Assembly: GCF_000712975.1 (NCBI RefSeq)
Contig: NZ_JHQL01000004.1
Coordinates: 62,001-126,000, forward strand
DNA: 64,000 nt
Direction: 5' to 3'
From: Vreelandella neptunia
GTDB taxonomy: Bacteria; Pseudomonadota; Gammaproteobacteria; Pseudomonadales; Halomonadaceae
Positions 1 to 9,133 of this stretch are shown here, one piece after another (within the stretch, counting starts at the first letter, position 1; each line of letters begins with the position of its first letter). Below the pieces are notes generated by a model, which was not told the origin of the DNA, ran no database searches, and saw only the letters and a list, made by a program, of their open reading frames with translations. Both the position numbers and the translations under genes were made by a program.

Positions 1-90
1 CAAACACGGCAGCGCTCGGGCAATGTCATTGGTAATTAAATGAAAGCCCCTGGGCGTTTCAGGTAAGTGAATTTCTTGTTGATGCCACAT
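1..90 (-). CDS. YjbQ/UPF0047 family protein, N-terminal part
   Basis: Only the first 30 codons are in the window; the gene runs off the left edge. The start ATG (positions 90-88) has an AGGAG ribosome site about 8 bases upstream. The peptide begins MWHQQEIHL and continues with PRGFHLITNDI, which matches the usual N-terminus of the YjbQ/UPF0047 family, a small trimeric protein reported to have weak thiamine-phosphate synthase activity. The physiological role is unsettled. It diverges from the lipocalin gene. The call rests on this short N-terminal signature only. Confidence 0.7.
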   Translation of the reverse strand, partial: MWHQQEIHLPETPRGFHLITNDIARALPCL

Positions 91-261
91 AAACACTCCT
101 TTGTTATCGCTATTGTAGAGGGTTATTGGGTACAGAAATACCATAGCCTATTTGGGCTTCCTTTCGGCAAAAGTAGCGTAAAAGGAAACCGCACATAGCG
201 CTTATTTCTCCATACTGATAGATTTAACACTTATATACCATGCAGTCATAAGGAGCGTTTA

Positions 262-873
262 ATGCTCACTTTCGCACGAACTTCAAGGAAGATACGAATT
301 TCAGGAAAGATACGAATTTCAGGAAAGAGAGCGGGGAAAGCCGCAGGACTAGTAGCAATCAGCAGTGTTGCATTAGCTGGAGCTGGCTGCACTGGCATAC
401 CCGATGGTACTGAACCAGTGTCTGGTTTTGAGCTTAACCGCTATTTGGGTCAATGGTATGAAATAGCCCGCCTGGATCACTCTTTTGAGCGAGACTTAGA
501 CTGCGTAACGGCGAGCTACAGCTTACGTGACGATGGCGGCGTACGCGTTATCAACCGTGGCTACAACCTCGCAGAGCAAGAGTGGAATGAAGCTGAAGGC
601 CGCGCCTACTTCATTGACGATGAAAACATCGGGCGGTTAAAAGTCAGCTTCTTTGGCCCTTTTTATGGCGGCTATAACGTTTTAGAACTGGATGACGACT
701 ATCAATGGGCACTGGTATCAGGCCCAAACCGCGATTACTTATGGATTCTCTCGCGCACACCAGTCATGGAGAGCGCGGTGGAAGAGCGACTACGCCAGCG
801 CGCTGCCGAACTCAACTTCCCCACCGATGAGTTGATTGACGTCGTACAAGATCAAACGTGCCCTGAACGTTAA
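262..873 (+). CDS. blc: Lipocalin, outer-membrane lipoprotein (Blc-like)
   Basis: 203 residues. The N-terminus is basic, then hydrophobic, ending in a lipobox-like AGAGC at about residue 43, so a lipoprotein is expected. The mature part has the lipocalin signature NRYLGQWYEIARLDHSFER and a C-terminal region typical of Blc (YLWILSRTP). Blc-type lipocalins bind fatty acids or lysophospholipids at the outer membrane. AAGGAG lies just before the ATG. The N-terminal basic stretch is lengthened by a tandem duplication (KIRISG twice), so an unusually long signal region is expected. The dehydrogenase gene starts 17 bases downstream, so the two may be cotranscribed. Confidence 0.88.
   Translation: MLTFARTSRKIRISGKIRISGKRAGKAAGLVAISSVALAGAGCTGIPDGTEPVSGFELNRYLGQWYEIARLDHSFERDLDCVTASYSLRDDGGVRVINRGYNLAEQEWNEAEGRAYFIDDENIGRLKVSFFGPFYGGYNVLELDDDYQWALVSGPNRDYLWILSRTPVMESAVEERLRQRAAELNFPTDELIDVVQDQTCPER
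291..326 (+). repeat. 18-bp perfect tandem duplication in the lipocalin signal region
   Basis: Two exact copies of an 18-base unit (291-308 and 309-326) encode KIRISG twice. The duplication is in frame and adds six residues to the basic n-region of the signal peptide. Confidence 0.9.
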
Positions 874-890
874 TAACACAAGGAGCCACT

Positions 891-1964
891 ATGGCCCACC
901 GTATTGCAGTCATCGCCGGCGATGGTATTGGTACCGAAGTCATGCCCGAAGGCATTCGCGCCCTGGAAGTAGCTGCGAAGCGTTTCAAGATTGATTTAGC
1001 TTTCACAACGTTTGAATTTGGTAGCTGTGACTACTATTTAGAACACGGCAAAATGCTGCCCGACGACTGGTTTGATCAGTTAAAGGATTTTGATGCGCTG
1101 TTTTATGGTGCCGTCGGCTGGCCCGACAAAGTGCCCGACCATATTTCATTGTGGGGCTCGCTGCTACAGTTTCGCCGCCAATTTGACCAGTACATCAACT
1201 TGCGCCCCTGCAAACTGATGCCCGGCATCAAAAGTCCATTAGCAGGCCGCGAGCCGGGTGACATCGACTTTTACGTGGTGCGCGAAAACACCGAAGGCGA
1301 GTATTCAAGTGTCGGTGGCAAAATGTTCGAAGGCACCGAACGTGAAATTGTTCTTCAAGAGACGGTCATGAGCCGCGTCGGTGTTGATCGAGTTTTAAAG
1401 TATGCGTTTGACCTTGCGCAAACCCGTCCGCGTAAAAAACTCACCTCGGCCACTAAATCCAACGGCATTTCAATCACCATGCCCTACTGGGATGAGCGGG
1501 TTGCCGAAATGGCCAAGCACTATCCCGAGATTGCAGTAGATAAATTCCACATTGATATTCTGACTGCTAATTTTGTTCTACACCCAGACTGGTTTGACGT
1601 GGTGGTTGGCAGTAACCTATTTGGCGATATTCTTTCAGACCTTGGCCCCGCCTGTACAGGTACTATTGGCATCGCGCCCTCCGCTAATATCAATCCAGAA
1701 GGTAAATTCCCCAGCCTGTTTGAACCAGTACACGGCAGCGCCCCCGATATCGCGGGTAAAGGCATTGCTAACCCCATTGGCCAAATCTGGTCTGGTGCCA
1801 TGATGCTAGAGCACTTGGGCTACAAAGAAGCCGCCGATGCAATGGTAACGGCTATTGAAGAAGTGTTAAGCGAAGGCAGCCGCCAAGTACTGACCCGCGA
1901 CGTTGGCGGGCAAGGTAGTACGGTAAGCCTAGGCCAAGCGATCGCTGAACGTATTGGCGGCTAA
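891..1964 (+). CDS. Tartrate/D-malate dehydrogenase (isopropylmalate dehydrogenase superfamily)
   Basis: 357 residues, the usual length for NAD-dependent tartrate dehydrogenase/decarboxylase or D-malate dehydrogenase. It has the superfamily start (IAVIAGDGIGTEVMPEG), the substrate-arginine region (LWGSLLQFRRQFDQYINLRP), the catalytic region VVRENTEGEYS, the metal-binding DILSDLGPACTG and the NAD-site EPVHGSAPDIAGKG. The wording LWGSLLQFRR fits the tartrate/D-malate branch better than LeuB or isocitrate dehydrogenase. It would oxidise D-malate or tartrate to pyruvate or oxaloglycolate in the cytoplasm. The start has AAGGAG 7 bases upstream. A hairpin terminator follows. Confidence 0.87.
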   Translation: MAHRIAVIAGDGIGTEVMPEGIRALEVAAKRFKIDLAFTTFEFGSCDYYLEHGKMLPDDWFDQLKDFDALFYGAVGWPDKVPDHISLWGSLLQFRRQFDQYINLRPCKLMPGIKSPLAGREPGDIDFYVVRENTEGEYSSVGGKMFEGTEREIVLQETVMSRVGVDRVLKYAFDLAQTRPRKKLTSATKSNGISITMPYWDERVAEMAKHYPEIAVDKFHIDILTANFVLHPDWFDVVVGSNLFGDILSDLGPACTGTIGIAPSANINPEGKFPSLFEPVHGSAPDIAGKGIANPIGQIWSGAMMLEHLGYKEAADAMVTAIEEVLSEGSRQVLTRDVGGQGSTVSLGQAIAERIGG

Positions 1965-1965
1965 G

Positions 1966-2003
1966 AAAAAATGCCTCGCTGTAAAAACAGTGAGGCATTA
2001 CGT
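1966..2003. terminator. Bidirectional hairpin terminator between convergent genes
   Basis: An 11-bp stem (1971-1981 with 1988-1998, one G-U pair) has a six-base loop. On the minus strand it is followed by a run of T, so it best serves wrbA, but it can also end the dehydrogenase transcript. Confidence 0.8.
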
Positions 2004-2027
2004 TTCTAGCGTGTCGGCTGAGGGGAG

Positions 2028-2627
2028 TTAGCTCGCCAGCTTGGCAGCAATTTCTGCGACATGCTTACCTTGAAAACAGGCAATTTTTAGTTCACGTTCA
2101 TCCGGCTGGCGTGAACCGTCTCCGCCGGCAAGCGTGGCTGCGCCATAGGGTGTTCCACCGCTCACTTTGGAAATATCAAACTGCTCTTCAATACCATAGC
2201 CAATCGGCACAATGACCATGCCGTGATGGGCTAATGTCGTCCAGGTGGAGGTAATGGTCATTTCATCACCGCCACCAGTCCCGGTAGACGTAAACACACT
2301 AGCCACCTTGCCACGTAGTGCGCCATTAGCCCACAGCCCACCGGTTTGGTCTAAGAAAGTACGCATCTGTCCCGCCATATTGCCGAACCGCGTTGGCGTG
2401 CCAAAAATAACCGCATCGTAGTCCGCAAGCTCCTGTGGCGTCGCTTCTGGCGTGGTGAAGTCTTGTTTACCTCCAGCACTTTTGAAGGCGTCCTCTGGCA
2501 TAGTTTCAGGAACGCGTTTAACAGTAACGTCAACACCATTAACGCTTTTTGCGCCCTCTGCCACCGCGGCAGCTAACGTATCTATATGGCCGTACATGGA
2601 ATAATAAAGAACTAATAACTTTGTCAT
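2028..2627 (-). CDS. wrbA: NAD(P)H:quinone oxidoreductase WrbA
   Basis: 199 residues, the standard WrbA length. The flavodoxin-like fold is visible: the FMN phosphate loop [12 protein letters not shown] at the N-terminus, [22 protein letters not shown] in the middle, and the [11 protein letters not shown] and [18 protein letters not shown] loops. WrbA is a tetrameric FMN enzyme that reduces quinones by two electrons and protects against oxidative stress. It is monocistronic and ends at the bidirectional terminator. The start has an AAGGAG-like site upstream. Confidence 0.95.
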   Translation of the reverse strand: MTKLLVLYYSMYGHIDTLAAAVAEGAKSVNGVDVTVKRVPETMPEDAFKSAGGKQDFTTPEATPQELADYDAVIFGTPTRFGNMAGQMRTFLDQTGGLWANGALRGKVASVFTSTGTGGGDEMTITSTWTTLAHHGMVIVPIGYGIEEQFDISKVSGGTPYGAATLAGGDGSRQPDERELKIACFQGKHVAEIAAKLAS

Positions 2628-2874
2628 TACTCACTCCTTGTCGTGCTGTCGGATAATACGATGTAAACGCCTTAAGCTTATGAATACCTGCTAATAAAGT
2701 AGCTCAGCTTCGCGTAGAAAAAAGCGAATGTTTTCGACGCGCTGCTTCGATTTTGTCGATGCTTCCCCGTTCTCGCCTTGCGCTTTCAACGCTTGCACAC
2801 TAGTTTTTTACATCTACTACTCCTACGTTCAATTTTTAACACTTTCTGCTAGAAAAATAGCCACGGAGACAGGC

Positions 2875-3315
2875 ATGACCATTTTCGAAGCTTTGCGAAA
2901 AGATCACGATATCCAGCGAGATTTGCTAGCACGCTTGGTGGAAACCCACGGCGACAGTGAAGAGCGCGATAAGCTCTACAAAAAAGTGCGTGCCGAGCTT
3001 AAATATCATGCCAACGCCGAAGAGCGTTCACTCTACAACCCCATGATGGATATTGACCTAACCCAGGAAAAAGCTCGCCATAGTGTTGCAGAGCATCATG
3101 AAATTGATGAAATGATAGAGCTGCTCGATACGACCGACTACAGCGCAACCAACTGGTTAACCCATGCCAAGCAATTACAACATTTGGTTACCCACCACCT
3201 AGATGAAGAGGAGCAAGAGGTCTTTCAACTGGCAGGTCGGGGATTGAAAGAGCAGCAAAAGACATCACTGGCTACGCTGTATCAGGCAGAAATGCAGCGC
3301 CAACGTTCAGAATAA
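2875..3315 (+). CDS. Hemerythrin HHE domain protein
   Basis: 146 residues when started at the ATG at 2875, which has GGAG 6-7 bases upstream; an in-frame ATG further upstream (2728) lacks such a site and would add an unrelated hydrophobic stretch. The protein is helical, with the hemerythrin-type histidine/glutamate pattern: DHDIQRD near residue 13, YHANAEERSLY around residue 45, HHEIDEMIELL, and HHLDEEEQEVF near the C-terminus. Such proteins bind a di-iron centre and are linked to oxygen, nitric oxide or stress handling. A strong terminator follows. Confidence 0.87.
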   Translation: MTIFEALRKDHDIQRDLLARLVETHGDSEERDKLYKKVRAELKYHANAEERSLYNPMMDIDLTQEKARHSVAEHHEIDEMIELLDTTDYSATNWLTHAKQLQHLVTHHLDEEEQEVFQLAGRGLKEQQKTSLATLYQAEMQRQRSE

Positions 3316-3340
3316 CGTTTATCTTTAGCCAACCCTAAAC

Positions 3341-3380
3341 AAAAAAACGCTTATGCAGCAGTCTGCATAAGCGTTTTTTT
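3341..3380 (+). terminator. Strong rho-independent terminator
   Basis: An 18-bp perfect stem (3341-3358 with 3363-3380) with a four-base loop has an A-run on one side and a T-run on the other. It ends the hemerythrin transcript and can work in both directions. Confidence 0.93.
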
Positions 3381-3507
3381 ATCGAAAGTTTTTCATGTTC
3401 GCACCCGCGTTTTTCATGCTATCGACGTCTCCCCTTGTGGTTAAGCTTCAGCATGTTAAAGGTAAAGCATTACAAAAAGCTGACGCTCCCTGCTCAAGGA
3501 AAACTTC

Positions 3508-4491
3508 ATGCTTGGCCAATGGCTAGATTGGACACTCGATGGCAAATCGCCTTCTTCGCAGTTAGGCCGCTTTAAAAGCGGCACCTATCAATTGCATGCG
3601 CCGGGAATCTTAGAGATAACCCCAACAACAGTTCAACCAACCGCTCGTGCCTGCGTGTTTTCAGCTGCCATACATGGCAATGAAACAGCACCGGTGGAAC
3701 TACTGGGCAGTTGGCTCTCTGCTATTGAGGCTGGCACGGTAACGTTAGGCGCACCTGTGTTAGTGATCATAGGCAACCTTCCTGCCTTAAAGGCTCAGCA
3801 ACGCTTTATCACTACTAACCTTAACCGTTTGTTTAACCGAGAACTCATCGAGACAGGTGAAGAGCCAGACCGTGCCCGCGAACTGATGTCGGCAGTGGAT
3901 ACCTTTTATGAGCGACACCACACACTGCCCAAACTCCACTACGACTTACACACGGCCATTCGCGACAGCCTTTACACACGTTTTGTCGTCGAGCCCTTCG
4001 CAGAGACAGTAATAGATCCTGAGCAGTGGCAATGGCTAGCAGCGGCGGATATGCAAGCAGTGCTGCACCAACACCAACATAGCTGGACATTTTCGCACTA
4101 TAGTAAGCACTATCATGCAGCCCAATCGTTTACCTTTGAACTAGGCCGTGTTGCGCCGTTTGGAAAAAATGATATGACCGCGTTAACGCCAATGTTAACG
4201 CTGATTAGCTCTCTTAGCGCAGGACTAGAGCCGCCCACCAAGCCCGCTGAGACAATGACGTTTTTCCAGGTTAAACATGAGCTAATACGCAAAGCAGCAA
4301 CATTTAGCCTTTGTTTTGATGAAGACGTTCCCAATTTCAGCCGTTTTGAGCCAGGCACCTGTCTCGCCAAGGATAGCGTAGCGGGGGATTTTATAGTGGG
4401 CGATACACCTTTACACGTGGTATTTCCGAACGCCCACGTCGAGATTGGTGCGAGAGCCGCTCTATTGGTCGTTCCAACACATGTCGCTTAA
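3508..4491 (+). CDS. astE: Succinylglutamate desuccinylase AstE
   Basis: 327 residues. It has the zinc-peptidase-like AstE/ASPA features: HGNETAPVE (H56 and E59, metal ligands), NLNRLFNR, YDLHTAIRDS with the third metal histidine, and the catalytic-glutamate region FELGRVAPFG. AstE cleaves N-succinylglutamate to glutamate and succinate, the last step of the arginine succinyltransferase pathway. The other ast genes are not in the window, but the next genes encode a basic amino acid importer, which fits a role in arginine or ornithine use. Confidence 0.92.
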   Translation: MLGQWLDWTLDGKSPSSQLGRFKSGTYQLHAPGILEITPTTVQPTARACVFSAAIHGNETAPVELLGSWLSAIEAGTVTLGAPVLVIIGNLPALKAQQRFITTNLNRLFNRELIETGEEPDRARELMSAVDTFYERHHTLPKLHYDLHTAIRDSLYTRFVVEPFAETVIDPEQWQWLAAADMQAVLHQHQHSWTFSHYSKHYHAAQSFTFELGRVAPFGKNDMTALTPMLTLISSLSAGLEPPTKPAETMTFFQVKHELIRKAATFSLCFDEDVPNFSRFEPGTCLAKDSVAGDFIVGDTPLHVVFPNAHVEIGARAALLVVPTHVA

Positions 4492-4735
4492 CCTTATCAA
4501 CGCCATCACACCAACCACGACAACAGCATAAATTGTATTAACAACAATAACGTAGAGGTGATCACAGGCCTGCCAATGTGCTACAAAACAAATCCCTTGC
4601 CTATTTTACGTCTAGGTAGGGCGCGCAATGTACGCAAGGCCTGATAGAATCGCCCCTTTTTTCGCGCCAGCCGCAAATCAAGCATCTGTTTTAAACCTGT
4701 TGCTGCTGCGGCAACCCTGTACTGGAGCCACTGTT

Positions 4736-5506
4736 ATGGCTGATACGCCTACTCCCCTTGAAGTACGCAATATAAAAAAGCGCTTTGGCGATACAGAAGT
4801 TCTTAAAGGCCTCTCTCTCGAAGCCCAAAAGGGTGATGTTATCACTCTAATTGGTGCCTCAGGGTCTGGCAAAAGCACCTTCTTACGCTGTATGAACCTG
4901 CTTGAACAGCCCGACGAGGGCGAACTTTTCGTTCACGGCGAGCAAATTCGCTTTAAAACTACCAAGCATGGTCGCGAACCCGCTGATTGGAAGCAGGTCG
5001 TACAAATGCGTGCCAAGCTGTCGATGGTGTTCCAGAGCTTTAATCTCTGGGCACATATGACGCTGCTTGAGAACATCATTGAAGCGCCTATCCATGTGTT
5101 GGGCAAACCTAAAAAAGAAGCCGTCGAGCACGCTCGTGCACTGCTTGAACGGGTAGGACTAAGCGCGCGCGCCGATGCTTATCCTGCACAAATGTCGGGC
5201 GGTCAGCAGCAGCGTGGGGCAATTGCCAGAGCACTCGCGATGGACCCAGAAGTGATGCTGTTTGATGAACCAACGTCTGCCCTCGACCCCGAGCTAGTCG
5301 GCGATGTTTTGAAAGTCATGCACGGCTTAGCAGAGGAAGGCCGTACCATGGTAGTGGTGACGCATGAAATGAGCTTTGCAAGAGATGTATCCAGCAAAGT
5401 GATTTACCTCCACCAAGGTTTAGTAGAAGAAGCTGGCGCACCGGCTGATGTACTTGGCAACCCGCAGTCACCGCGCTTGAAGCAATTCCTAGCCCCTAAA
5501 TATTGA
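4736..5506 (+). CDS. ABC transporter ATPase for basic amino acids (HisP/AotP type)
   Basis: 256 residues from the ATG at 4736 (TGGAG site upstream). The longer in-frame reading from 4628 adds sequence unlike the family. Walker A is GASGSGKST, the Q-loop lies in [11 protein letters not shown], the signature is MSGGQQQR, Walker B is [13 protein letters not shown], and the switch is [10 protein letters not shown]. The long loop after Walker A ([16 protein letters not shown]) is typical of the HisP/AotP branch for histidine, lysine, arginine and ornithine. It forms one operon with two permeases and a binding protein. Confidence 0.93.
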   Translation: MADTPTPLEVRNIKKRFGDTEVLKGLSLEAQKGDVITLIGASGSGKSTFLRCMNLLEQPDEGELFVHGEQIRFKTTKHGREPADWKQVVQMRAKLSMVFQSFNLWAHMTLLENIIEAPIHVLGKPKKEAVEHARALLERVGLSARADAYPAQMSGGQQQRGAIARALAMDPEVMLFDEPTSALDPELVGDVLKVMHGLAEEGRTMVVVTHEMSFARDVSSKVIYLHQGLVEEAGAPADVLGNPQSPRLKQFLAPKY

Positions 5507-5521
5507 TCAGCGAGGCATACC

Positions 5522-6223
5522 ATGCTTGATTTGCAAGGTTACGGCCCCCGCCTAATTGAAGGGGCAGGAGTCACCATTCAACTAGCGGTGCTATCGCTGA
5601 TACTGGCCATTGTGCTTGGCCTATTAACAGCAACGGCAAAAATGTCACGCAATTGGTTTTTACGGCGCACCGCAACGGTCTACACCACCGTAATTCGCGG
5701 CGTGCCGGATCTGGTGCTGATGATGCTACTGTTCTTTGGCGGGCAAATCGGTGTCAACGCCATTAGTGACATGCTCTACTACAACTACGAAATTGATATT
5801 TATATTAATTTCAACGCCTTTGCGGCGGGTGTTATCACCATAGGGTTTATTTTCGGTGCCTACATGGGCGAAACCTTCCGCGGTGCTTTCATGGCGGTTG
5901 ATAACGGCCAGATTGAAGCAGGTAAAGCATACGGCATGAGCAATGCCTTGGTGTTTCGGCGTATTCGCTTTCCACAAATGATGCGCCACGCACTGCCTGG
6001 CTTGTCCAATAACTGGATGGTACTGCTCAAAACAACCGCACTCGTATCAGTGATTGGCTTAACTGATATGGTCCGCGTGGCCGCAGAAGCTTCCCGAGCC
6101 ACTCACGAACCCTTTGCTTTTCTACTTCCTGTTGCAGCGGTTTATTTGCTGATTGCTAGCGTCTCCGAATGGATTTTTGTGCGGCTACAAAAACGTTACG
6201 ACATTGGTTTTGGGGGGCAGTGA
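5522..6223 (+). CDS. ABC transporter permease, basic amino acids (HisQ/AotQ type)
   Basis: 233 residues with about five membrane segments. The EAA coupling loop is EAGKAYGMSNALVFRRIRFPQMMRHALPG. The length and the early sequence (GAGVTIQLAVLSLILAIVLGL) fit the HisQ/AotQ half of a two-permease importer. It starts 15 bases after the ATPase gene and ends one base before the second permease. Confidence 0.92.
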   Translation: MLDLQGYGPRLIEGAGVTIQLAVLSLILAIVLGLLTATAKMSRNWFLRRTATVYTTVIRGVPDLVLMMLLFFGGQIGVNAISDMLYYNYEIDIYINFNAFAAGVITIGFIFGAYMGETFRGAFMAVDNGQIEAGKAYGMSNALVFRRIRFPQMMRHALPGLSNNWMVLLKTTALVSVIGLTDMVRVAAEASRATHEPFAFLLPVAAVYLLIASVSEWIFVRLQKRYDIGFGGQ

Positions 6224-6224
6224 G

Positions 6225-6956
6225 ATGCTGGATATTTCTGCGTGGTTCAACGACCTGCTGGCTGGCAACCTGATTTTCACCCCTACCACCTTAGGCTATT
6301 ACTGGGAAGGGTTAGTCACGACAACTCAGCTTGTCTTTCTTTCGCTGATTGCAGGGTTAATACTTGCCGTACCACTGGCCATCATGCGCAGTTCGAAGCG
6401 CAAGTGGATTAGCTTGCCGGTCTATTTTTACACCTATGTATTTCGTGGCACACCGCTACTGATTCAGCTCTATATTATTTACTACGGCGTTGTGTTTATC
6501 GACGGCATCCAGGAAACCTTTTTGTGGCCAGTCCTACGGGAAGCTTTCTACCCTGCGTTAATTGCCTTCACCCTTAACACGGCGGCATACACCACCGAGA
6601 TTTTCCGTGGAGCTATCAAAGCCACGTCTAAAGGGGAAATTGAAGCAGCCAGGGCCTACGGTATGTCCCAAAGCCTAATGATGCGACGAATTATTCTGCC
6701 CAGTGCCTTCCGGCGCGCCCTGCCCGCCTATGGCAATGAAGTGATCTTCATGCTGCACGCCAGCGCCATTGCTAGCGTTGTTACGTTAATGGATCTTACC
6801 GGTGCTGCGCGCTTTGTTTACGCCCGTTTTTACGCACCGTTTGATGCCTTCTTATTCGTCGCAGCTATCTACCTGTGTCTTACGTTTGCCATTTTATATT
6901 TCTTCCGTTTTTTGGAGAAAAAGCTGCTGGCCCACTTGCGGCCGCAAAATACCTAG
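6225..6956 (+). CDS. ABC transporter permease, basic amino acids (HisM/AotM type)
   Basis: 243 residues from the ATG at 6225, which has a G-rich ribosome site inside the end of the previous gene; an in-frame ATG at 6153 lies within the upstream gene and is unlikely. It has about five membrane segments, the motif YVFRGTPLLIQLYIIYYG, and the coupling loop EIEAARAYGMSQSLMMRRIILPSAFRRALPAYGNE. It pairs with the preceding permease as the membrane channel. Confidence 0.92.
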   Translation: MLDISAWFNDLLAGNLIFTPTTLGYYWEGLVTTTQLVFLSLIAGLILAVPLAIMRSSKRKWISLPVYFYTYVFRGTPLLIQLYIIYYGVVFIDGIQETFLWPVLREAFYPALIAFTLNTAAYTTEIFRGAIKATSKGEIEAARAYGMSQSLMMRRIILPSAFRRALPAYGNEVIFMLHASAIASVVTLMDLTGAARFVYARFYAPFDAFLFVAAIYLCLTFAILYFFRFLEKKLLAHLRPQNT

Positions 6957-7000
6957 CCTCACCAACGGTTAACCACATACGCCTGCGGCGAGGAAACAAT

Positions 7001-7071
7001 CTAGGTTGGTTTAACGTCAAACAAACGTTAGTTCTTAGTCACGCTCCCTCTTTTCGTTCGTCCCAACCTAG
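7001..7071 (+). promoter_or_regulatory. Inverted repeat in the leader of the first binding-protein gene
   Basis: A 9-base inverted repeat (7001-7009 with 7063-7071) brackets a shorter inverted repeat. It lies in the 168-base gap between the permease and binding-protein genes. It could be a structured 5' leader that raises binding-protein expression, or a regulator site. This is a weak inference. Confidence 0.3.
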
Positions 7072-7124
7072 GGTACGTTAAGAGGGATTCTATTTGGTGA
7101 ACCTGTTTCTTACGGAGTATAAGA

Positions 7125-7895
7125 ATGAAAAAATTACTAACAGTGTCTGTGCTTGGCTTAGCAATTGCGGCGGCTTCTTCTGCTCACGCGCGGGATTACG
7201 ATCATGTTCGTATTGGGGTTGATGTTCCCTACGAGCCGATGGAATACCGCACCGCAGAGGGTGAGCTGACCGGTTTTGATATTGACCTTGGCAACGCCCT
7301 GTGTGAGCGCATTGGCGTCACCTGTGAGTGGGTTGAGCAAGAGTGGGATGGTATTATTCCTGGCCTGATGTCGCGTAACTACGATGCCATCATGTCCTCA
7401 ATGACCATTAACGATGAGCGTCGTCAGCAGGTGCTGTTCTCCGACCCCTACATCACCATGCCGTCTGCTTGGTTCGCTCCCAGCAGCTTAGACATCAGCG
7501 AAGCCAATGAAGAAACCCTAGAAGGAAAAACTATTGGTGTTCAGCGCGGCACGCTGCAAGATAATTACGTGACCGACAACTTCAGTAACGTTGCTAGCAT
7601 CAGCCGCTACTCCACCGCCGACGACATGGTGCTGGATATGGAAGCGCAACGCTTAGACATCGTGTTCCTCGACTTCCCGATTGGGCAGTCTACGCTGTTA
7701 GAAAGTGAAGAAGCGGAATACGTTGTGGTCGGCGAGCGCATCAGCGAGCCAAAAGAGTATTTTGGTGACGGCTTTGGCATCGCTTTCCGTCAGCGTGATG
7801 AAGCGCTAGCTGAAAAATTCAATGAAGCCCTTGCTGAGCTTCAAGAAGATGGCACTTACGATGAGATTTTTACTCGCTATTTTGGCGAAGAGTAA
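7125..7895 (+). CDS. Periplasmic binding protein for basic amino acids, copy 1
   Basis: 256 residues. The signal peptide ends at SSAHA (about residue 22). The solute-binding family 3 fold is clear: VRIGVDVPYEPMEYRTAEGELTGFDIDLGNALCERIGVTCEWV, then EQEWDGIIPGLMSRNYDAIMSSMTI, the hinge GKTIGVQRGT, and a C-terminal DGTYDEIFTRYFG. Such proteins (HisJ, ArgT, AotJ) deliver histidine, arginine, lysine or ornithine to the importer encoded upstream. An ACGGAG site precedes the ATG. A hairpin follows the stop codon. Confidence 0.9.
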   Translation: MKKLLTVSVLGLAIAAASSAHARDYDHVRIGVDVPYEPMEYRTAEGELTGFDIDLGNALCERIGVTCEWVEQEWDGIIPGLMSRNYDAIMSSMTINDERRQQVLFSDPYITMPSAWFAPSSLDISEANEETLEGKTIGVQRGTLQDNYVTDNFSNVASISRYSTADDMVLDMEAQRLDIVFLDFPIGQSTLLESEEAEYVVVGERISEPKEYFGDGFGIAFRQRDEALAEKFNEALAELQEDGTYDEIFTRYFGEE

Positions 7896-7911
7896 GCGCT
7901 AGTAGCCTATG

Positions 7912-7936
7912 TATGCCTCTCCATTGGAGAGGCATA
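7912..7936 (+). terminator. Hairpin after binding protein 1, no T-tract
   Basis: An 11-bp perfect stem (7912-7922 with 7926-7936) has a three-base loop and no following T-run. It may be a partial terminator or a 3' stabilising stem separating the two binding-protein genes. Confidence 0.6.
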
Positions 7937-8242
7937 TAACGCGAGAAGCCATCATGCATACACATCACTTTTTAGCGCCAGTGCTGTTGCAATTGCCAGC
8001 CATATGCGCGCTCCGCCCAGGTACTAGCGGTGATATCGCTTGCTTTTACCTGAGCGAATGGTTCGACGAATAGCCTTCCCCTCTTGGCACGCCCGTGCCA
8101 TCCCACGCCCCTGCGCGTGATCTTTGTAATGCGGAAATAACGCATTACGACCCTGCGCTTAGCGCACCCCACATGCTTTAGCTCATAAAAAATCGCCGCT
8201 AGGCATGTAATCAATACCTAAAAAACGCTTCAGGAGACGACT
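7937..8242. other. Intergenic stretch between tandem binding-protein genes
   Basis: No convincing gene. It holds a modest 8-bp hairpin (8126-8133 with 8141-8148). A promoter for the second binding-protein gene is likely here, but no clear consensus was found. Confidence 0.5.
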
Positions 8243-9040
8243 ATGCGTTATGCAACGCTGCCCCTTGCCGCTATTTTAGCGGTTGGTTTTTCGACGACTT
8301 TTGTTACCCAACAGGCTGACGCCCGAGACTACGATGACATTCGTCTCGGTGTCGATGTCCCTTACGAACCCTTTATGTACCGTGAAGCAGACGGCACGCT
8401 GACTGGCTTTGAAATCGAGCTGGGTAACGCAGTCTGCGATTACCTAGAAGCCAACTGCACCTGGGTCGAACAGGACTGGGACGGTATTATTCCCGGCCTA
8501 CTCGCCCGTAACTACGATGCCATTATGTCATCCATGGCGATTACCGATGAGCGCGCCCAGCGCGTGCTGTTCTCGGAGGCCTATTACACAACGCCCAGCG
8601 CGTGGATCACCACACAAGAGCGTGATATCGACATTGAAGACCGCGCTAGCCTAGAAGGTCTGACCGTCGGTGTTCAGCGGGCGACGCTACAGGATAACTA
8701 CGTCACCGAGCTCTACGGTGACGTACTGGAAATCCGCCGCTATACCGGCGTAGACGATGTGGTGACCGACCTTATGGCCGGACGATTGGATCTCACCTTC
8801 ATGGACTACCCAATTGCTGAGGCCGCGATTGATATCGATACGCCAGACAGCGACTTCCAGCGCATTAGCGACTTCATCAAACAGCCAGAGCATATTTTCG
8901 GCAAAGGGGTAGGTGTCGCCTTTCGCCAGCGTGACGAAGCCCTGGCAGAGCGTTTCAACGAAGCATTAAGCGCGCTGAAAGAAGATGGCACTTACGATGA
9001 AATTATGAACCGCTATTTCAACTACGATGTACGCTTGTAA
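8243..9040 (+). CDS. Periplasmic binding protein for basic amino acids, copy 2
   Basis: 265 residues with a signal peptide ending near QQADA. It closely parallels the upstream copy: VRLGVDVPYEP-like start (here IRLGVDVPYEPFMYREADGT), EQDWDGIIPGLLARNYDAIMSSMAI, GVQRATLQDNYVTE, and the end DGTYDEIMNRYF. It probably arose by tandem duplication and may give the same membrane complex a second specificity, as with HisJ/ArgT. CAGGAG precedes the ATG. Confidence 0.9.
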   Translation: MRYATLPLAAILAVGFSTTFVTQQADARDYDDIRLGVDVPYEPFMYREADGTLTGFEIELGNAVCDYLEANCTWVEQDWDGIIPGLLARNYDAIMSSMAITDERAQRVLFSEAYYTTPSAWITTQERDIDIEDRASLEGLTVGVQRATLQDNYVTELYGDVLEIRRYTGVDDVVTDLMAGRLDLTFMDYPIAEAAIDIDTPDSDFQRISDFIKQPEHIFGKGVGVAFRQRDEALAERFNEALSALKEDGTYDEIMNRYFNYDVRL

Positions 9041-9133
9041 GTACGTTTTATAAGTACGGTTTATAAGCACGATCTCTGCGCCGGCCGTTGGTCGGCGCAT
9101 GTTCACCACCTGCTGATAACCCCTGGGAAGTAC

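Noticed and set aside
7972..8214. 80-codon minus-strand ORF between the two binding-protein genes
   Set aside because: No ribosome site, no family match, and it covers a likely promoter region.
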